Origin: CAZHHH01 sp052400685 | GTDB lineage: Bacteria > Bacteroidota > Bacteroidia > Bacteroidales > Marinilabiliaceae | NCBI GenBank assembly: GCA_052400685.1 | Contig: JBQTGJ010000018.1 | Length of the DNA: 64,000 nucleotides | Strand: one strand, 5' to 3' | Shown here: positions 1 to 7,468 of the stretch, one piece after another | Layout: each line of letters opens with the position of its first letter | Numbering within the stretch: the first letter of the stretch is position 1 | The notes under the pieces: model-generated | Databases searched by the model: none | What the model saw: only the letters and a program-made list of their open reading frames with translations | What the model was told of the DNA's origin: nothing | Made by a program: the position numbers and the translations under genes

Positions 1-2
1 AG

Positions 3-698
3 ATTCGTTTTCCCATTGAATCGGAAATGTTGTGTGGGTTGCTAAAACAATATGCCCCTGGTGAGCTGGCGCAGTTTATGAGCATTAGCGGCAAGCTGGC
101 CAGATTGAACGTTGAGCGTTTTCAACAATGGCAATGGCCGTTTCCGCAAGGCGCTTCGCGTCCGGCTATATATGCTTTTAAGGGTGATGTTTATTCGGGC
201 TTCGGTGTTGAGTCGTTACCGGCCGACGCTGTTAGTTATGCGCAGAAATCGTTGCGTATATTATCGGGATTGTATGGTTTGTTACGTCCTTTGGATGATA
301 TAATGCCATACCGTCTTGAGATGGGGAAGAAACTGGTTAGTAGAGGTGGGGCTGATTTATATGAGTTTTGGCGGGAGCGTTTGACCAATCTGTTGAATGA
401 AGATATAGCAGCGAGTGGATTTAAAACATTGGTTAATCTTGCCAGCCAAGAATATTTTAAGGCCATTGATGAGTCGGAGGTTAAAGTGCCAATTGTGTCG
501 CCTGTTTTTAAGGATTTTAAAAACGGAAGTTATAAAGTGATCAGTTTTAATGCCAAAAAAGCCCGTGGTTTGATGTCGCGTTTTATTGTTGAAAATCGTT
601 TGACTGAGGAGTCTGATTTGAAGGCTTTTGATATGGGAGGATATCATTTTAACAGCGATTTGTCGGGCGACACGGGACTGGTTTTTACAAGGGGATAG
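3..698 (+). CDS. yaaA: Peroxide stress protein YaaA (DUF328), 5' partial
   Basis: The reading frame is open from the first bases of the window, so the true start lies upstream; 231 residues are visible, and family members are about 255 residues long. The conserved blocks of the YaaA/UPF0246 family are present, including the WPFP segment, AIYAFKGDVYSGF, the LSGLYGLLRPLD motif, PYRLEMG and the C-terminal FNAKKARGLMSRF. In E. coli YaaA is induced by hydrogen peroxide and limits free intracellular iron, protecting DNA; the protein is cytoplasmic. Here it is followed after 47 bp by an unknown gene in the same direction. The family assignment is firm; the in vivo role here is inferred from the family. 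Confidence 0.93.
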   Translation: MRFPIESEMLCGLLKQYAPGELAQFMSISGKLARLNVERFQQWQWPFPQGASRPAIYAFKGDVYSGFGVESLPADAVSYAQKSLRILSGLYGLLRPLDDIMPYRLEMGKKLVSRGGADLYEFWRERLTNLLNEDIAASGFKTLVNLASQEYFKAIDESEVKVPIVSPVFKDFKNGSYKVISFNAKKARGLMSRFIVENRLTEESDLKAFDMGGYHFNSDLSGDTGLVFTRG

Positions 699-745
699 TT
701 TACCCTGTCTGGAATTCAGATTATTAATAATTTAAATATATCATT

Positions 746-1459
746 ATGAGTTCATCACCTTACATTGAACGTTATGGGAACTTGCTGAAGCAGGAGACGC
801 TTCAGATTCTTGATGATCAGGTGCTGCCCAATACTTTTGTGCTTGAGGCACCGGAGCCTTTTCCCGGCTTTTCGGAGTATTATTCGGAGCATCCCGATGA
901 TGTGCGTCCGCTTTACATTTATTTTGTGGTTAAGCAGCTTTACACGCTTGAAGAGGTGACGCGGGCCACTCAGAATATACGTAAGTATTTTCAAAGTGAT
1001 TTTAATGCCGCTGCCGGTGTTGTAAATATTTATAACAAGGAGTTTAATGTTATTCGTGTTCGTCATTTACAAGGCTTTGACCAGATACCTGAGTTACAGT
1101 CATGTTATATTGATGAGGGTATTGAATTCCGCAAAAAGCCGGGGGGTAAAATGGGCGGTCCTGCTGTTATTCGTATTAAGAAGTTTTTTATACTTGAAGA
1201 GAAGCACCCGGGTGTCTATTTTGATGTAACGGAGAAAGATCACGGTTATTTTTCTATACCAAAGCAACTGACGTGGAAGTATTTTGAAGATTTAACGAGG
1301 AAGGTTAAGTTCAATTGGGACCAATTGGCTTTTGATGCTGCTGTGGGGCATTTCCATGTCAATTATGGTATTCAGGATATGATTCGTATTTATAATCCAA
1401 AGCTGGATCTGGAGTCGTTAATGGAGGTTCGGAAGCTCTACTTTGACCGGATTAAGTAA
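746..1459 (+). CDS. Conserved protein of unknown function
   Basis: This is a 237-residue soluble protein with no signal peptide or membrane segment. I do not recognise a named domain. It is rich in aromatic and charged residues and has a central basic, glycine-rich stretch (RKKPGGKMGGPAVIRIKKF, about residues 128-146) that could bind nucleic acid or phosphate, which is only a guess. It follows yaaA by 47 bp and may be cotranscribed with it. Ten bases after its stop codon one copy of the window's dispersed 128-bp element begins, then a bidirectional terminator. Good codon structure and a clean ATG support a real gene. Confidence 0.8.
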   Translation: MSSSPYIERYGNLLKQETLQILDDQVLPNTFVLEAPEPFPGFSEYYSEHPDDVRPLYIYFVVKQLYTLEEVTRATQNIRKYFQSDFNAAAGVVNIYNKEFNVIRVRHLQGFDQIPELQSCYIDEGIEFRKKPGGKMGGPAVIRIKKFFILEEKHPGVYFDVTEKDHGYFSIPKQLTWKYFEDLTRKVKFNWDQLAFDAAVGHFHVNYGIQDMIRIYNPKLDLESLMEVRKLYFDRIK

Positions 1460-1468
1460 TGCCTTAAC

Positions 1469-1596
1469 AAATGCCCAGATTCAGCGTTTTGCTCGTCCTG
1501 AAAATGGTCACTTACAGGAGTAAACGCACCTTTTTGGGACTTCGCAAGTCTTGAGTTTGAAGCCATCTTATCTGCCACTAAAATTTCAGGGCATTT
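1469..1596 (-). repeat. Dispersed intergenic 128-bp element, copy A (inverted)
   Basis: Read on the minus strand it contains the family's shared blocks: TTCAAACTCAAGACTTGCG, then GTGACCATTTTCAGGAC, then a degraded version of the AACGC block. The copy is bounded by a perfect 8-bp inverted repeat, AAATGCCC at 1469-1476 and GGGCATTT at 1589-1596. It begins 10 bp after the stop of the upstream plus-strand gene. Confidence 0.8.
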
Positions 1597-1650
1597 ACTG
1601 ATTAAGGGGTTTCTGTTTGGATAGCCGTTTTGTTGGTTTGTTATTAATAA

Positions 1651-1693
1651 AAAAACCGCAGTTGCCAGTGTTTCACTGTCGACTGCGGTTTTA
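1651..1693. terminator. Bidirectional intrinsic terminator
   Basis: AAAAACCGCAGT (from 1651) pairs with ACTGCGGTTTTTATT-type sequence ending near 1693. The A-tract on one side and T-tract on the other let the hairpin work for both the upstream plus-strand gene and the convergent superoxide dismutase gene. Confidence 0.8.
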
Positions 1694-1779
1694 TTATGGT
1701 GTGGTGTTGCCTTTATTTCAATCCGATTTGGGGAGTTGCGAATGTGGATTGTTTTAATTTATGCCACCCATTGCAGATG

Positions 1780-2499
1780 TTAATTTTTGGCCGCTTCATA
1801 TCTTTTATTGACCTCATCCCAGTTTACGATGTTCCAGAAATTATCGACATATTCGGCCCTTTTATTTTGATATTTCAGATAATAAGCGTGCTCCCAAACG
1901 TCGAGAGTTAAAAGGGGCTTGCCTTTGACTTCAGCAACATCCATCAACGGGTTATCCTGATTTTGTGTTGAAGAGACGGCCAGCGAACCATCATTTTTAA
2001 GAACCAGCCAGGCCCATCCACTTCCGAATTGTGTTTTGGCCTTATTGGCAAAGGCTTCTTTAAAATTATCGAGGGAGCCAAAGGATTTATCAATGGCGGC
2101 GATGAGGTCGGCAGAGGGCATTCCCGCACCATTTGGCGCCATGTTGGCCCAGAATAGGGTGTGGTTGTAGTATCCGCCGCTATTGTTACGAACGGACCAG
2201 TTTTGTGTTGAGATGGTTTTGAAAATTAGCGCCATGGGCTTATGTTCCAGTTCTGTCCCTTTTACAGCGTCCATAAATTTGTTATAATACCCCCGGTGGT
2301 GTTTGCTGTAGTGTAACTCCATGGTTTGTGCATCGATGTATGGTTCCAGCGCATCGTAAGCGTATGGCAATGCTTTAAAGGTGTGTTCAACCGGAGTGAA
2401 CTGCTCGGGTTCAGCGCTTTTTGTTTGTTGTGATGAAGGCCTGTTACATGCGGTAAAAGCAAGTAATAGTGCGCAACTGCTGATAATTATTCTTTTCAT
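1780..2499 (-). CDS. Fe/Mn superoxide dismutase, predicted lipoprotein
   Basis: Superoxide dismutase converts superoxide to hydrogen peroxide and oxygen. The 239-residue protein carries the N-terminal alpha-hairpin domain and the C-terminal domain with the family signature DVWEHAYY. The four metal ligands are visible: His in LHYSKHH, His in NHTLFW, and Asp and His in DVWEH. Unusually for this family, the N-terminus is a lipoprotein signal peptide (MKRIIISSCALLLAFTAC, lipidation at Cys18) followed by a Ser/Gln-rich linker, so the enzyme should be membrane-anchored outside the cytoplasm. It is monocistronic, convergent with the upstream unknown gene, with a shared terminator between. The metal, Fe or Mn, cannot be decided from what I can read. 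Confidence 0.95.
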   Translation of the reverse strand: MKRIIISSCALLLAFTACNRPSSQQTKSAEPEQFTPVEHTFKALPYAYDALEPYIDAQTMELHYSKHHRGYYNKFMDAVKGTELEHKPMALIFKTISTQNWSVRNNSGGYYNHTLFWANMAPNGAGMPSADLIAAIDKSFGSLDNFKEAFANKAKTQFGSGWAWLVLKNDGSLAVSSTQNQDNPLMDVAEVKGKPLLTLDVWEHAYYLKYQNKRAEYVDNFWNIVNWDEVNKRYEAAKN

Positions 2500-2715
2500 T
2501 GTTCTTTATTTATGAGTTTTGTGTTTTGTTATCGTTGAATTTTTATTGCTATTTGTAACGCGCCAGTATTAATTGCAGGTTTCGATTATCGCTGTTATGT
2601 TTAAATGAATAATGTTTGCTATAATAACAATTGTATACAAAGTCTGTTCAATGTTCAAAATTGCGGTTTTGTGGTTGCTTTATATAAAGCTTCGATTAAA
2701 ACATGGATAATTCCT

Positions 2716-2723
2716 TATCTTTG
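2716..2723 (+). promoter_or_regulatory. Candidate -7 promoter box for the VF530/helicase genes
   Basis: TATCTTTG matches the Bacteroidota sigma-70 -7 consensus TAnnTTTG and lies about 30 bp before the VF530 start codon. The -33 region shows only a weak TT-rich match, so this is tentative. Confidence 0.45.
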
Positions 2724-2752
2724 ACTTTTGTTAAATCTGATTTTTAATAAGG

Positions 2753-2974
2753 ATGAAAGACGAAAGCCAGGTGAATAATCCGTTACATGGAAAAACACTG
2801 GAGATGATTGTTCAGTTTTTGGTGGATTATTATGGTTGGGAGCAGTTGGGTATTAACTTAAAGATGAATTGTTTTATCAATAATCCCAGTATGAAGTCGA
2901 GTTTAAAATTTTTGCGTCGTACGCCCTGGGCTCGAAAAAAAGTAGAGGATCTTTATCTTTATTTGATTGATTAA
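2753..2974 (+). CDS. VF530 family DNA-binding protein (DUF2132)
   Basis: This 73-residue protein matches the small VF530/DUF2132 family throughout: NPLHGKTLEMIVQFLVDYYGW near the N-terminus, then INNPSMKSSLKFLRRTPWAR, which is the family hallmark. Members are compact all-helical proteins; the Vibrio fischeri prototype has been described as DNA-binding, but the cellular role is unknown. There is no signal peptide, so it is cytoplasmic. The helicase start codon lies 10 bp downstream, so the two are probably cotranscribed. Confidence 0.9.
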   Translation: MKDESQVNNPLHGKTLEMIVQFLVDYYGWEQLGINLKMNCFINNPSMKSSLKFLRRTPWARKKVEDLYLYLID

Positions 2975-2984
2975 TTATAGTGTT

Positions 2985-4229
2985 ATGCGCTTTTCAAAAT
3001 ACAATTTTATAGCACCATTGCTAACGAATTTAAATGAGTTGGGCTTTAAGCGTCCGACCGATATTCAATATAAAACGATTCCCGCAATTTTGTCAGGCGA
3101 AGATGTGTTGGCCATTGCCCAAACAGGAACGGGAAAAACAGCTGCTTATGCGATACCTGTTATTCAATTGCTCTGTACCCGTCGTTCGTCGGTAGGTAGC
3201 TCCGGCCCGCGTTGTGTTGTCATGGTGCCGACGCATGAATTGGCCATACAAGTGGCGGGTGTTTTTCGGGATCTGATGAAGGACTCAGGTTTGGTGGTTA
3301 TGGGGTTATTTGGTGGTGTCGACCAGATGCCACAAATTACGCAACTTAAAAAAGGTGTTGATGTTGTTGTGGCAACCCCGGGGCGTTTGTTTGATTTATC
3401 GAGCCAGGGCCATTTGTCTTTAGATGCGATTGAGATACTGATACTGGATGAGGCCGATCATATGCTGGAGCTGGGATTTTATCATGATATGCAGCAATTG
3501 GTTCGGAATTTACCCAAAAAGCGACAAACATTGTTTTTTTCTGCGACCATTGATAAAGAAATTAAAGATTTGGCGTATGGTTTGGTTCGGCGTGCGGTGA
3601 GAATCCAGATATCACCCAAGGATCCTGTGTCGCGAAATATTGATCATTCGGTGATGTACGTTGAAATGGATGATAAGCGTTTTTTCCTTGAAAATATTGT
3701 CAAAGGACATCCGGAAAGTAAAATACTGGTTTTTGTACGTACAAAAGTACGGGCCGAAAGGGTTGTGAATGCCATGGCACGTGTTAATATTGCCGCAGAA
3801 GCCATTCACGGCGACAAGGATCAGGCAGACCGTACCAAAGTGCTGGCCCGTTTCAGAACTGGTGAGAATAAGGTGTTGGTGGCGACCGATGTTAGTGCCA
3901 GGGGTATTGATATTCCAAATGTTGAGTACGTGGTAAATTATGATTTGCCGGATGTTGCAGAGAATTATGTTCACCGCGTTGGACGTACCGGACGTGGTAC
4001 AAATCACGGTATTGCTATTTCTTTTTGTAGCCCCGACGAACAAGTATTACTGGACGAGATTGAATCTTATCTTGATAAACCAATTGCTGTAATTGAATTA
4101 TCGCCGGATGATTACGAAACAACCATTGATTTCTCTCCGGCAGCTAAGCACGACTGGAAATCGGTGGTAAAGGAAATGGTTGAGATGGAAGAGTCGGGTA
4201 CGAAAAAGAAAAGAAAGAAGAAAAAATAA
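2985..4229 (+). CDS. DEAD-box ATP-dependent RNA helicase, RhlE-like
   Basis: A 414-residue two-domain RNA helicase that would remodel RNA structure or RNA-protein complexes in the cytoplasm. Visible motifs in order are the Q-motif region (FKRPTDIQ), Walker A AQTGTGKT at residues 45-52, motif Ia as PTHELA (usually PTRELA), TPGR, DEAD, SAT, the RGIDIPN block and HRVGRTGR. The tail is a lysine/arginine stretch (KKKRKKKK) typical of the RhlE group and probably RNA-binding. I chose the ATG at 2985; an upstream in-frame TTG at 2967 would overlap the VF530 gene and adds only six unconserved residues. The minus-strand neighbour at 4296 is convergent. Confidence 0.95.
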   Translation: MRFSKYNFIAPLLTNLNELGFKRPTDIQYKTIPAILSGEDVLAIAQTGTGKTAAYAIPVIQLLCTRRSSVGSSGPRCVVMVPTHELAIQVAGVFRDLMKDSGLVVMGLFGGVDQMPQITQLKKGVDVVVATPGRLFDLSSQGHLSLDAIEILILDEADHMLELGFYHDMQQLVRNLPKKRQTLFFSATIDKEIKDLAYGLVRRAVRIQISPKDPVSRNIDHSVMYVEMDDKRFFLENIVKGHPESKILVFVRTKVRAERVVNAMARVNIAAEAIHGDKDQADRTKVLARFRTGENKVLVATDVSARGIDIPNVEYVVNYDLPDVAENYVHRVGRTGRGTNHGIAISFCSPDEQVLLDEIESYLDKPIAVIELSPDDYETTIDFSPAAKHDWKSVVKEMVEMEESGTKKKRKKKK

Positions 4230-4295
4230 TTTATTCTGAAGTTTGCCTGCGAATGATTCAAAGAATTATGATTGTTGTTTCGGTTTACCGGCTGT

Positions 4296-4904
4296 TTATA
4301 GGGTATAGGCCACCCCAAACCGAATTCCGTTTTCGCGTATATGCTGCTGTGAGCGGTTGGTTGTGAAGGGGATCAAAGAATAGGTTTTAGCATAAGGGTT
4401 TATAGATAATGAGATCTTAAAATTGAAATCATATTTGATACCCAAGCCAAAGAGCGCACCAATCCCTGTTTGGCTGTCGATTGATGCGTTGTTAGAAAAA
4501 TCAAAACCCAGGAATATTCCACTGTTAACAAAGATGTACTTCAGAAAAACAGCTTGCAATGCAACTGGCAGACTGATTACGGAAAGATTGCTGGTTTGAT
4601 AGTGATTATCTTCGTGTGTTCGGTTTGTATATGTGATAATTTCATGCTGCGAATATTCAATTCCCGTTTCTGTTTTTAACCAGTTATTTATGTCGTCGAT
4701 GTGATTTAAGCCAACTGAGAAGGATTTATTGACTTCATAGGTAGGGGCTTCGATGAGGACTTTAGATCTGAATATGTTGTTGTCGCCATAGGGTGAGAAA
4801 TACAGTCCTATTTTACTTTCTTCAGGTTTCGTTATTGTTTGCTGTCCATTCAAAAATAAGATATTTATAAGCATAAATAGAATCGTAGCAATGTGTCTTT
4901 TCAT
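4296..4904 (-). CDS. Predicted outer-membrane beta-barrel protein, unknown function
   Basis: This 202-residue protein starts with a signal peptide (MKRHIATILFMLINILFLNGQ) and then alternates polar and hydrophobic residues in the way of beta-strands, ending in RFGVAYTL, a typical barrel terminal strand. Patterns such as GIFLGFDFS and GLGIKYDFNFKISLSINPYAKTY fit small Bacteroidota outer-membrane proteins (PorT or OmpW-like size). No function can be assigned. It stands alone with more than 700 bp of apparently non-coding sequence upstream. Confidence 0.75.
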   Translation of the reverse strand: MKRHIATILFMLINILFLNGQQTITKPEESKIGLYFSPYGDNNIFRSKVLIEAPTYEVNKSFSVGLNHIDDINNWLKTETGIEYSQHEIITYTNRTHEDNHYQTSNLSVISLPVALQAVFLKYIFVNSGIFLGFDFSNNASIDSQTGIGALFGLGIKYDFNFKISLSINPYAKTYSLIPFTTNRSQQHIRENGIRFGVAYTL

Positions 4905-5616
4905 GTTGGGTTTGGTCCTTTAAATCTTGTTTTCTGTTTCTTCTATTTAAACAGGTATTTTCTGTTCTGTTGTTTGCGCGTTGTTGCCGGGGTAAATTGG
5001 TTAGCCTCTACGATACGAATGAGTCAAATTTATATTGATTAAATTTTGGTAGGTGCGCCAGCTCTTAAAATGATTAAATTTTCGATTGTATATAAAATCC
5101 AGCGTTTCCATTCTGCTTATTTTTAAAGTAGTGATTTTTGAAAGATAAATCACGTTTGTGGGTTTGATCGTGCCTCAAAACCTGAAGTTTACTTTACCGC
5201 TACTGTTGTTTTTGAGTAAAATAAAATGTTACGCATAAATATACTATTAATTTTCGATATGGTTAAATGACTTTTTTAGTATGCTGTTTTTTCAGACGAA
5301 ACATTTTCGTCCACTTCGCGATTGTGATTTTTAGTGGTTGGTTGGTTTTTATTATTTATAGGTTTGTATCTGAGGATGTTGTTTCAATAGTATCCATTTT
5401 TTTAATGTTGGCAAGGAAGCGTCATTCTTTTGTGCATTCTTATTTTTAACTGGATCTTTTTTTAAGGTTTTTAGCTTATTAAGGTGCTGGATCTAAATGT
5501 TCTATATAAAGTCTGTGTTTTTGTGACAGACATTATTTTATTACTTGATAAATAGGTATTCATGTTTAACAGTTTTTGCAATTTAAGTTAAAGGTACTTA
5601 ATTGCGACAAATTGTA
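4905..5616. other. Intergenic stretch without a supported gene
   Basis: About 700 bp, AT-rich. On the minus strand a TAAATTTG box (plus-strand coordinates 5025-5032) could serve the 4296-4904 gene but is 120 bp away. A 60-codon plus-strand frame (5267-5449) is hydrophobic but has no start context or recognisable motif, and I do not call it. Confidence 0.6.
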
Positions 5617-5647
5617 TTGTGCAAAATATAATTTTACACTATGTTTG
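5617..5647 (+). promoter_or_regulatory. Bacteroidota-type promoter for the OhrR-like regulator
   Basis: TTG at 5617-5619 and TATGTTTG at 5640-5647 are separated by 20 bp and match the -33/-7 consensus (TTTG, TAnnTTTG). The start codon follows at 5666, giving a very short leader. Confidence 0.6.
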
Positions 5648-5665
5648 CATTCATAAATTAATTAA

Positions 5666-6109
5666 ATGGATGATTTTTTAAAGTTGAAGAATCAGGTTTG
5701 TTTTCCCATTTATGCTTTGTCGCGGGAAATTATAAGTCATTATCGGCCATTTTTGGAGTCACTTGATATCACTTATCCTCAGTATTTGGTTCTAATGGTT
5801 TTATGGGAAGAGAAGACGCAGACCGTTAATCAGTTGGGAGGAAAGCTTCGATTGGATAGTGGCACGTTGACGCCATTGTTGAAGCGATTGGAATCCAAAG
5901 GGCTGATTTTGCGGCGTCGAAAATCGACGGATGAGCGGGTGGTAGAAATTTCGTTGTCGGAGCAAGGTAAACAATTAAGGGCTAAGGCGGTTGATGTTCC
6001 CACTCAACTAATGGAATCGATACCGGTAACCATGGACGAATTGATTCGGTTGAAAGAGATTGTGAATGATATTTTGGATCGTATGTGTTCCAAAAACAGA
6101 AATGCTTAA
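5666..6109 (+). CDS. MarR-family transcriptional regulator, OhrR-like peroxide sensor
   Basis: A 147-residue winged-helix repressor. The N-terminal segment NQVCFPIYALSREI places Cys12 where OhrR proteins carry the peroxide-sensing cysteine, and the winged-helix region (NQLGGKLRLDSGTLTPLLKRLESKGLI followed by RRRKSTDERVVEI) is the MarR/OhrR DNA-binding core. A second cysteine near the C-terminus (Cys141) might allow a disulfide, as in two-Cys OhrR proteins, but its position differs from the known ones. The nitroreductase gene starts 40 bp downstream in the same direction, so the pair probably forms a redox-responsive operon that the regulator may control itself. The typical partner ohr is not present in the window. 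Confidence 0.88.
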   Translation: MDDFLKLKNQVCFPIYALSREIISHYRPFLESLDITYPQYLVLMVLWEEKTQTVNQLGGKLRLDSGTLTPLLKRLESKGLILRRRKSTDERVVEISLSEQGKQLRAKAVDVPTQLMESIPVTMDELIRLKEIVNDILDRMCSKNRNA

Positions 6110-6149
6110 ATGTTTGTGTTATTTCAATATATTATTAAAGACTAAAATT

Positions 6150-6779
6150 ATGTTACTGGATAATTTGAATTGGCGTTATGCCACAAAGAAGTACGATGCT
6201 ACAAAGAAAGTAGCCGAGGAAGATGTTAAAAAGATTGTAGAAGCTGCTCGTATGGCACCTACGTCATCGGGATTGCAGCAGTTTAGAGTAATTGTGATTA
6301 CCGATCAGGCTTTGAAAGAGAAAATTGTACCGGTGGCAATGGGGCAGGATATTGTAGCCGAATGTTCGCATTTGTTGGTGTTTGCTGCATGGGATAAATA
6401 TACTGAAGAACGGATTGACAATGCATACAATTTTATTACAGACGAGCGTGACTTGCCTCGCGGACGTTTTTCTTCATATACCGATCGGCTGAAGGCGATG
6501 TATTTGCAGCAGTCGGCCGAGGAGAACTTTGTTCATACGGCTCGTCAGGCTTATATTGGTTTTGGTCTGGCTATTGCACAGGCTGCCGAGTTGAAAGTTG
6601 ACAGCACTCCTATGGAGGGATTCGTACCTGCCGAGCTGGACGAGTTACTTGGCCTACGCCAAATGGGATTGCGAAGCGTTACAATATTACCGCTCGGTTA
6701 TCGTGCCGAAGAAGGCGACTGGCTGGCTGATATGAAAAAAGTTCGTATTCCTGAAGATGAATTTGTGATCAGAATGTAA
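6150..6779 (+). CDS. Nitroreductase-family NAD(P)H oxidoreductase (NfsB-like)
   Basis: This 209-residue protein is an FMN-dependent reductase of the NfsB/dihydropteridine reductase type. The FMN-binding N-terminus (NLNWRYATKKYD), the AARMAPTSSGLQQFRV block and the C-terminal DSTPMEGFVP and LPLGYRAEEGDW segments are conserved. Such enzymes act as cytosolic dimers and reduce quinones, nitroaromatics or other electrophiles; the physiological substrate here is unknown. I start at the ATG at 6150 because family homology begins immediately after it; the frame is open upstream but overlaps the regulator. The gene sits behind an OhrR-like regulator, consistent with a response to oxidants. A dispersed repeat copy and a terminator follow. 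Confidence 0.93.
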   Translation: MLLDNLNWRYATKKYDATKKVAEEDVKKIVEAARMAPTSSGLQQFRVIVITDQALKEKIVPVAMGQDIVAECSHLLVFAAWDKYTEERIDNAYNFITDERDLPRGRFSSYTDRLKAMYLQQSAEENFVHTARQAYIGFGLAIAQAAELKVDSTPMEGFVPAELDELLGLRQMGLRSVTILPLGYRAEEGDWLADMKKVRIPEDEFVIRM

Positions 6780-6789
6780 GTCGTATCAA

Positions 6790-6918
6790 CAAGACGACTC
6801 AATCACTTGCTAAGGAATGCTCAATTTTAAAGCCTGCGAAGTCCTGAAAAAAGTGATTTTGATATGGTAAATGACTGTTTGGAGGACAAGTATTACAGCT
6901 AAGTTGAACTTTTCTTGC
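6790..6918 (+). repeat. Dispersed intergenic 128-bp element, copy B
   Basis: Shares the blocks AGCCTGCGAAGTCC, GGTAAATGACTGTTTGGAGGAC and the exact 20-mer GTTGAACTTTTCTTGCAAGC with copy F. Ends pair as CAAGA (6790-6794) and TCTTG (6913-6917). It starts 11 bp after the nitroreductase stop codon. Confidence 0.85.
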
Positions 6919-6948
6919 AAGCATTAAGTATTTGGATATTTATTTGAA

Positions 6949-6991
6949 GGCTGCCGATATGGATTTTAATCCTGTCTGGCAGCCTTTTTTT
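6949..6991 (+). terminator. Intrinsic terminator after the regulator/nitroreductase operon
   Basis: GGCTGCC at 6949-6955 pairs with GGCAGCC at 6978-6984, followed directly by seven T residues. Confidence 0.88.
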
Positions 6992-7435
6992 ATTTTCCTT
7001 CCAATTATCCCTCGTAATTACAGCATTGTTTTGTAGTTGCCTTATTTACCCTTTGTTTTTTTTCGTTAAAAAGGAATAATACGACAACCCGGTTTCTGGT
7101 CAAACCGGCTCTCCTCTCCATTGTGTTTATTTCAAAATACAAGTGCAACGTTTTAGTTTAATCGTTTGATGAATTTCCCACCAGAGTCTTCTGGCCGCGC
7201 AAGCTTTAACCCTGAACTTTCTGTTTTTAAATCAGGTTTTCATAATCAATGAATTTACTTAACAGAGATTTAGCCTTTAGCTGACAATTAGTTCTTATAT
7301 GATAATTATTCTTGTGCTGAGAAATTAAAGCGATTCTTTTATAAAAGTTCGATTTTTAGGACAAAATCTATATAGATTGATTGTATTGTCTAGTTGTTTG
7401 AATAAATAATCCAGCGCACAAAGTGTTATGAAATG
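6992..7435. other. Leader region upstream of SusC
   Basis: No gene is visible. A perfect 7-bp stem-loop lies at 7089-7108 (CCGGTTT, loop CTGGTC, AAACCGG) without a following T-tract. The stretch may hold regulator binding sites for the locus, but no repeat pair is obvious. Confidence 0.5.
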
Positions 7436-7443
7436 TAAATTTG
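7436..7443 (+). promoter_or_regulatory. Candidate -7 box for the SusC/SusD operon
   Basis: TAAATTTG matches TAnnTTTG and lies 25 bp before the SusC start codon. No TTG is present at the expected -33 distance, as would suit a promoter that needs an activator such as the hybrid two-component regulator at the end of the locus. Confidence 0.4.
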
Positions 7444-7468
7444 GGTATTAAAATCTAAATTATCTTCT

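Noticed and set aside
1469..1596. Copy A of the repeat as a simple terminator
   Set aside because: A separate, better terminator lies at 1651-1693, and the copy shares extended sequence blocks with distant copies, which a terminator alone would not.
2967..2984. TTG start for the DEAD-box helicase overlapping the VF530 gene
   Set aside because: The ATG at 2985 gives the usual helicase N-terminus and avoids overlap.
5267..5449. 60-codon hydrophobic plus-strand frame
   Set aside because: No promoter or start context, composition explained by T-rich intergenic DNA, no recognisable motif.
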